Shown in pieces: positions 5,823 through 8,088 of a stretch of DNA of 8,088 nucleotides (positions are counted from its first letter, which is position 1; every line of letters begins with the position of its first letter). Origin of the DNA: an uncultured Ruminococcus sp. (GTDB taxonomy: Bacteria > Bacillota > Clostridia > Oscillospirales > Acutalibacteraceae); contig CACYDZ010000302.1 in NCBI GenBank assembly GCA_902773265.1, positions 1 through 8,088 of the forward strand, read 5' to 3'. The translations under genes were made by a program, and so were the position numbers. Under the pieces are notes generated by a model. The model saw only the letters and a program-made list of their open reading frames with translations, ran no database searches and was not told the DNA's origin.

Positions 5823-6272
5823 TTATTTATCTGTATTGTCAAAGTTATCTTTGAGATGACCCACAATTTCCTGTAAAAATTTCGGCAAAGGTATACCTAT
5901 TGTCAAAAGATTTTCTAAAATAGAAATAATCTCGTTGATAATCAGCCAGACAACCACTATAATTCCTATACAGTTGCCGATGGGCAGACTGACATTCACT
6001 TTCACAAGAGCCGAACTCAGAATGTAATCTACTACCATGCCGACAACCACCAATGCAAAATATGCTGTTTTTTTCAAAATGCCCAGAATACCTTTACGAC
6101 TGTTAAGCTGATTTCTGAACCACGCACCCAGCATACCTGTCCCATAATCCACAACCATAACCACAATCAATACCACCATCGGCACCGCAAGATTACTCAG
6201 ATAAGCTAAGAATGTTCCCAGTGCCGTTGCCATAACGGTATGTAAGAGAGTTTCTTTATGCACTTTCCTCAC
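5823..6272 (-). CDS. Phage holin family protein
   Basis: A 149-residue membrane protein of the Phage_holin_4 / toxin-secretion holin family. Holins form inner-membrane lesions that release the endolysin to the peptidoglycan. Hydrophobic segments lie at about 12-42, 68-90 and 98-125. Family-like motifs are VVDYGTGMLGAW (40-51), a basic link GILGILKKTAYFALVVVG and NEIISILENL (113-122). The hydrophilic C-terminus (HLKDNFDNTDK) is typical. The start is GTG at 6272, overlapping the endolysin stop (GTGA), so translation is probably coupled; its own Shine-Dalgarno is weak. Together with the upstream endolysin it forms a lysis cassette, here in endolysin-then-holin order. Whether it is still functional cannot be told from sequence. 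Confidence 0.9.
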   Translation of the reverse strand: MRKVHKETLLHTVMATALGTFLAYLSNLAVPMVVLIVVMVVDYGTGMLGAWFRNQLNSRKGILGILKKTAYFALVVVGMVVDYILSSALVKVNVSLPIGNCIGIIVVVWLIINEIISILENLLTIGIPLPKFLQEIVGHLKDNFDNTDK

Positions 6273-7072
6273 ACTTTCATTTCTTCTAATTTTTTACTCA
6301 GGTCATCAATAATCCTGTTGTGACCTTTTGTTGATGTGACAGCTTTCCCGTGAACTACACTGCTTAACGCAGAAATCGTCTGTTTTCCTGCAATACCGTC
6401 AACCTCTAAATTGAACAGCTTCTGTACTTCTATCGTTGCTTCATAAGTACCTTTGCCGAAACTATTGGAATTGTCTACTTTAGTTTTGATGATGTTGTAA
6501 TCCTTCGCCAGCAACAATAACGCTTTATATGCCAGCACACCGTCACTTTTATCGCCCTGCCTGAAATTCATCTCTTCTTCCCCTTTTTCTGTTACTTTGT
6601 AGTTCGGTCTGAAATAACCGTTGATTGCCCCGTTTGTCCTGCTATAAGATTTGTATTTGACTGTACTGGTATCATTGTCAGCTCCTGCATTACCTTCGAC
6701 TGTGTAAATATAGTTACTGTCAACTGCATAGACAATACCTACATGGTCACTGTAATATTTATCCTGATTGTCATATCTGCCTGAATAGTTCCATACGAAA
6801 GTTACAATGTCACCGACCTTTGGTGTGGTTGAAGCATTAGAAAATTCACTCTCATACCATGTGCCATATTCACCGTTTCCTTCACGGGCAAAACACCCTG
6901 CACCATCAGTTTTTATCATGCCGATGCCAGCCTTGTCAAAACACCAGCTTACAAACACCGCACACCATGCAACACCCATTGCATTATAGCCGTAGTACCA
7001 GTTACGATACTTTTCTGCACTGTTACCTACCTGCTTTACGGCAATGTTAATAAGTCTTTCAATTTCATTCAT
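6269..7072 (-). CDS. Phage endolysin: CHAP domain plus peptidoglycan-binding-like domain
   Basis: A 267-aa cell-wall hydrolase. The N-terminal CHAP (NlpC/P60-like) domain covers about residues 1-145, with catalytic Cys37 in AWCAVFVSWCF, His110 in SDHVGIV and Glu126/Asn128 in VEGN. CHAP enzymes cut as amidases or endopeptidases; which one is not predictable here. After a linker (about 150-167, ending KGEEE) is a second domain, residues 168-250, with the repeat-like helix pattern of PG_binding domains (VDGIAGKQTISAL), and then a basic/coiled tail. No signal peptide, as expected for holin-dependent release. The start at 7072 (MNEIERL) follows AGGTG 6-7 nt upstream; the extended reading from a GTG at 7099 has no ribosome-binding site. 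A methionine at residue 168 has its own G-rich upstream tract. Confidence 0.9.
   Translation of the reverse strand: MNEIERLINIAVKQVGNSAEKYRNWYYGYNAMGVAWCAVFVSWCFDKAGIGMIKTDGAGCFAREGNGEYGTWYESEFSNASTTPKVGDIVTFVWNYSGRYDNQDKYYSDHVGIVYAVDSNYIYTVEGNAGADNDTSTVKYKSYSRTNGAINGYFRPNYKVTEKGEEEMNFRQGDKSDGVLAYKALLLLAKDYNIIKTKVDNSNSFGKGTYEATIEVQKLFNLEVDGIAGKQTISALSSVVHGKAVTSTKGHNRIIDDLSKKLEEMKV
6571..6583 (-). promoter_or_regulatory. Candidate internal ribosome-binding site and start in the endolysin gene
   Basis: The tract AAAAAGGGGAAGAAGAG runs directly into ATG (6571), at the exact boundary between CHAP domain and cell-wall-binding domain. Initiation there would give a separate 100-aa binding domain (residues 168-267). 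The match to a Shine-Dalgarno is good but not perfect (AAGGGG, 8 nt spacing). Confidence 0.45.
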
Positions 7073-7141
7073 TTTTTTCACCTCTGAATCGTTTCCCACT
7101 TTTCTGTTAAATGGGCTTGTCTGTTACATCATATGCCATTA

Positions 7142-7340
7142 TCAGAAAAATGTTCCTGTATCTGTAAGAGAAATATACTCATCAATCTTTATTTTCAAGT
7201 AAAGTTGTTGTTTTGCCACATTCTCTGAAAATCTGTACTTTGAGCTATTTCTTAATAGCATGGATATTGCCTGTCTGTTTTTTCCTTTCTTTTCCTTTAC
7301 TTTCCTTTCTTTTCCTTTACTTTCCTTTCTTTTCCTTTGT
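7142..7340 (-). pseudogene. Detached 3' part of the replication-organiser gene
   Basis: Beyond the 20-bp repeat tract an open frame continues from about 7280 to a TGA at 7142, encoding KNRQAISMLLRNSSKYRFSE and about 25 more residues ending DTGTFF. It is in a different frame from the upstream part. It has no convincing start of its own: the ATG at 7441 in this frame lies inside the upstream coding region. If the tract had one unit instead of three, the upstream frame would read straight into this segment and end here, giving 204 aa from the 7796 start. It is therefore best read as the lost C-terminus. I do not recognise its domain. Confidence 0.6.
7281..7340. repeat. Three tandem copies of a 20-bp polypyrimidine/polypurine unit
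   Basis: TTTCCTTTCTTTTCCTTTAC is repeated at 7281-7300 and 7301-7320, and at 7321-7340 with only the last two bases changed. The tract lies inside coding sequence. Its 20-bp period is not a multiple of three, so any copy-number change shifts frame. Read on the minus strand it encodes Lys/Glu/Gly/Arg-rich sequence, and each internal junction places a TAA in the upstream gene's frame. Confidence 0.95.
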
Positions 7341-7796
7341 GGATTTCCGTCTGCATTTTCCTGCATTAATGTCAGCATTAACCGAGTTAATGACCACATT
7401 ATCTGCAAAATGGGTACAGTCAAGCAAGAGGTATTCTTCAAAAAGAAAAACTTGTTTTCTTCTTTCGGTGACTTTGAGATAAGTTTCCTGTATATCTGCT
7501 GAGGTCAGAATACTGTATTTCTCATATAACCGACTGTCAAAAATACCCCGTCTAAGACTTGCCTTCACTATTTCCGACACAACATTACCATCAACACTGT
7601 TTTTATGTGTAAACATTAACACCATGTCGGTTGTCCATTCACAAAAGTAACCTTTCTCTACGAATATCCTCTCATAGAGCTTGAGGACAACTGCATATCC
7701 TGTCAAACCAAATTCTGCTTCTATCAGCTCTAAACGGTGGTCGGGAATACAGTCGTGAGGAAAGTAGTCCAGACCTTCTTTGATTGGTCTTGCCAT
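7317..7796 (-). CDS. Truncated phage replication-organiser-like protein (DUF4373/Lin1244 N-domain)
   Basis: The N-terminus MARPIKEGLDYFPHDC, followed by LIEAEFGLTGYAVVLKLYERIF, WTTDMVLMF and ASLRRGIFD, is characteristic of the Lin1244/Lin1753-like (DUF4373) domain. This is a winged-helix-like N-terminal module of phage DnaD-type replication organisers. The domain fills about residues 1-110, followed by a polar linker ending KCRRKSTKEKKGK. Translation stops at a TAA inside the 20-bp tandem repeat, giving 159 aa; family members are usually longer, with a C-terminal region after such a lysine-rich linker. I place the start at 7796 because AGGAAG lies 6-8 nt upstream and MARP is the common family start, not at the ATG at 7817. 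It is probably inactive or altered. It lies upstream of the lysis genes on the same strand. Confidence 0.75.
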   Translation of the reverse strand: MARPIKEGLDYFPHDCIPDHRLELIEAEFGLTGYAVVLKLYERIFVEKGYFCEWTTDMVLMFTHKNSVDGNVVSEIVKASLRRGIFDSRLYEKYSILTSADIQETYLKVTERRKQVFLFEEYLLLDCTHFADNVVINSVNADINAGKCRRKSTKEKKGK

Positions 7797-7858
7797 CAAA
7801 CCACTTCCTGAAATCATATTGCTGAGAGTATCTCTCTGTACAATAACTCTTTAACCCG

Positions 7859-7886
7859 AAAAATTGCCCTCATATGGGCAATTTTT
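7859..7886. terminator. Bidirectional intrinsic terminator
   Basis: AAAAATTGCCC (7859-7869), a 6-nt loop and GGGCAATTTTT (7876-7886) form a perfect 11-bp hairpin with T-runs on either strand. It lies between the start of the prophage remnant (7796) and the plus-strand T-box promoter (7924). On the minus strand it would stop transcription entering the remnant; no convincing minus promoter is visible between it and 7796. Confidence 0.85.
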
Positions 7887-7923
7887 TATCATCAATCAGC
7901 AACGAAAATTTCTGAAACAAATA

Positions 7924-7952
7924 TTGACAAATCTGAAAGAACATGATAAAAT
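7924..7952 (+). promoter_or_regulatory. Sigma-A-type promoter of the T-box leader
   Basis: A perfect TTGACA (7924-7929), a 17-nt spacer and TAAAAT (7947-7952) form a near-consensus promoter. Transcription would start around 7959, just before the T-box stem I. Confidence 0.88.
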
Positions 7953-7958
7953 CAATAT

Positions 7959-8088
7959 CAGCTTTTAATAAGATAAACCGATGAAGCGAAGATAACGGCA
8001 ATCATGCCTTTACAGAGAACCTGTGGTGCTGAGAGTCAGGTAAGAAACAAGTTGTCAAATGGGTCGCTGAGGGCGTAGTCAAACGAAA
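7959..8088 (+). promoter_or_regulatory. T-box riboswitch leader, 5' part (cut by window end)
   Basis: The plus strand shows stem I of a tRNA-sensing T-box. After GATGAAGCGA, AGCGA (7985-7989) pairs with TCGCT (8064-8068) and GATAAC (7991-7996) with GTTGTC (8051-8056). A GGCA/TGCC hairpin, the distal AGAGA (8014-8018) and ACCTG/CAGGT (8019-8041) around GGTGCTGAGAG complete it. The 3' bulge between the helices is AAATGGG, so the specifier codon is ATG (Met) or TGG (Trp). The antiterminator and regulated gene lie beyond 8088. T-boxes control aminoacyl-tRNA synthetase or amino-acid supply genes by binding uncharged tRNA. Confidence 0.82.

Noticed and set aside
7073..7099. Longer endolysin start at 7099
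   Set aside because: It would begin at a GTG without a Shine-Dalgarno, and the GAGGTG at the 7072 start lies inside the extension.
7281..7340. CRISPR-like array
   Set aside because: The units are contiguous with no spacers; this is a simple tandem repeat.
7213..7502. Plus-strand frames with Phe/Leu/Ser-rich stretches resembling membrane segments
   Set aside because: The hydrophobic runs come from the polypyrimidine tandem repeat read on the opposite strand of the replication-organiser gene.
7797..7817. Start of the replication-organiser gene at 7817
   Set aside because: No ribosome-binding site upstream; MARPIKEGLDYF at 7796 is the family-like start with AGGAAG before it.

Overview
The window looks like low-GC Firmicute DNA, probably Clostridia and perhaps a Ruminococcus-type lineage. 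Three things point there: a TPP riboswitch with an intrinsic terminator, a T-box leader, and A/T-rich hairpin repeats that I associate with Ruminococcaceae. The taxon is inference. All protein genes I accept lie on the minus strand; the only plus-strand unit is a T-box leader at the right edge.

From 5603 down to 190 runs a thiamin operon. It has a consensus promoter (5575-5603), a TPP riboswitch (5478-5563), a riboswitch-controlled terminator (5421-5459) and about 225 nt of further structured leader. The genes follow in the order thiW (thiazole uptake S-component), thiM (hydroxyethylthiazole kinase), thiE (thiamin phosphate synthase), a HAD phosphatase, thiD (HMP/HMP-P kinase) and thiC (HMP-P synthase). 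ThiC and ThiD make the pyrimidine half. ThiW and ThiM supply the thiazole half by salvage, ThiE joins the halves, and the HAD enzyme may dephosphorylate thiamin phosphate. No thiazole-synthesis gene (thiG/thiH/thiS/thiF) is present here. thiW-thiM-thiE-HAD are tightly packed; a roughly 240-bp hairpin repeat separates HAD from thiD and supplies the last residues of the HAD protein.

The leader holds the most unusual signal. Downstream of the riboswitch terminator is an RNA-like element closed by an 8-bp helix (5236-5340). It contains a near-exact structural copy of the pyrimidine-sensing side of the upstream TPP aptamer but has no recognisable pyrophosphate-sensing half. A further stretch (5361-5394) carries GGATAAT and CTGAGAGG motifs in the opposite order.

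From 7796 down to 5823 is a small prophage remnant: a phage replication-organiser-like gene (DUF4373/Lin1244 type) broken by a 20-bp triplicated tract, a CHAP endolysin with a probable internal second start, and a holin. A bidirectional terminator (7859-7886) separates it from a plus-strand promoter and the 5' part of a T-box leader that runs off the window. Dispersed hairpin repeats of one family lie at 1-182, about 2345-2581 and about 5640-5770.
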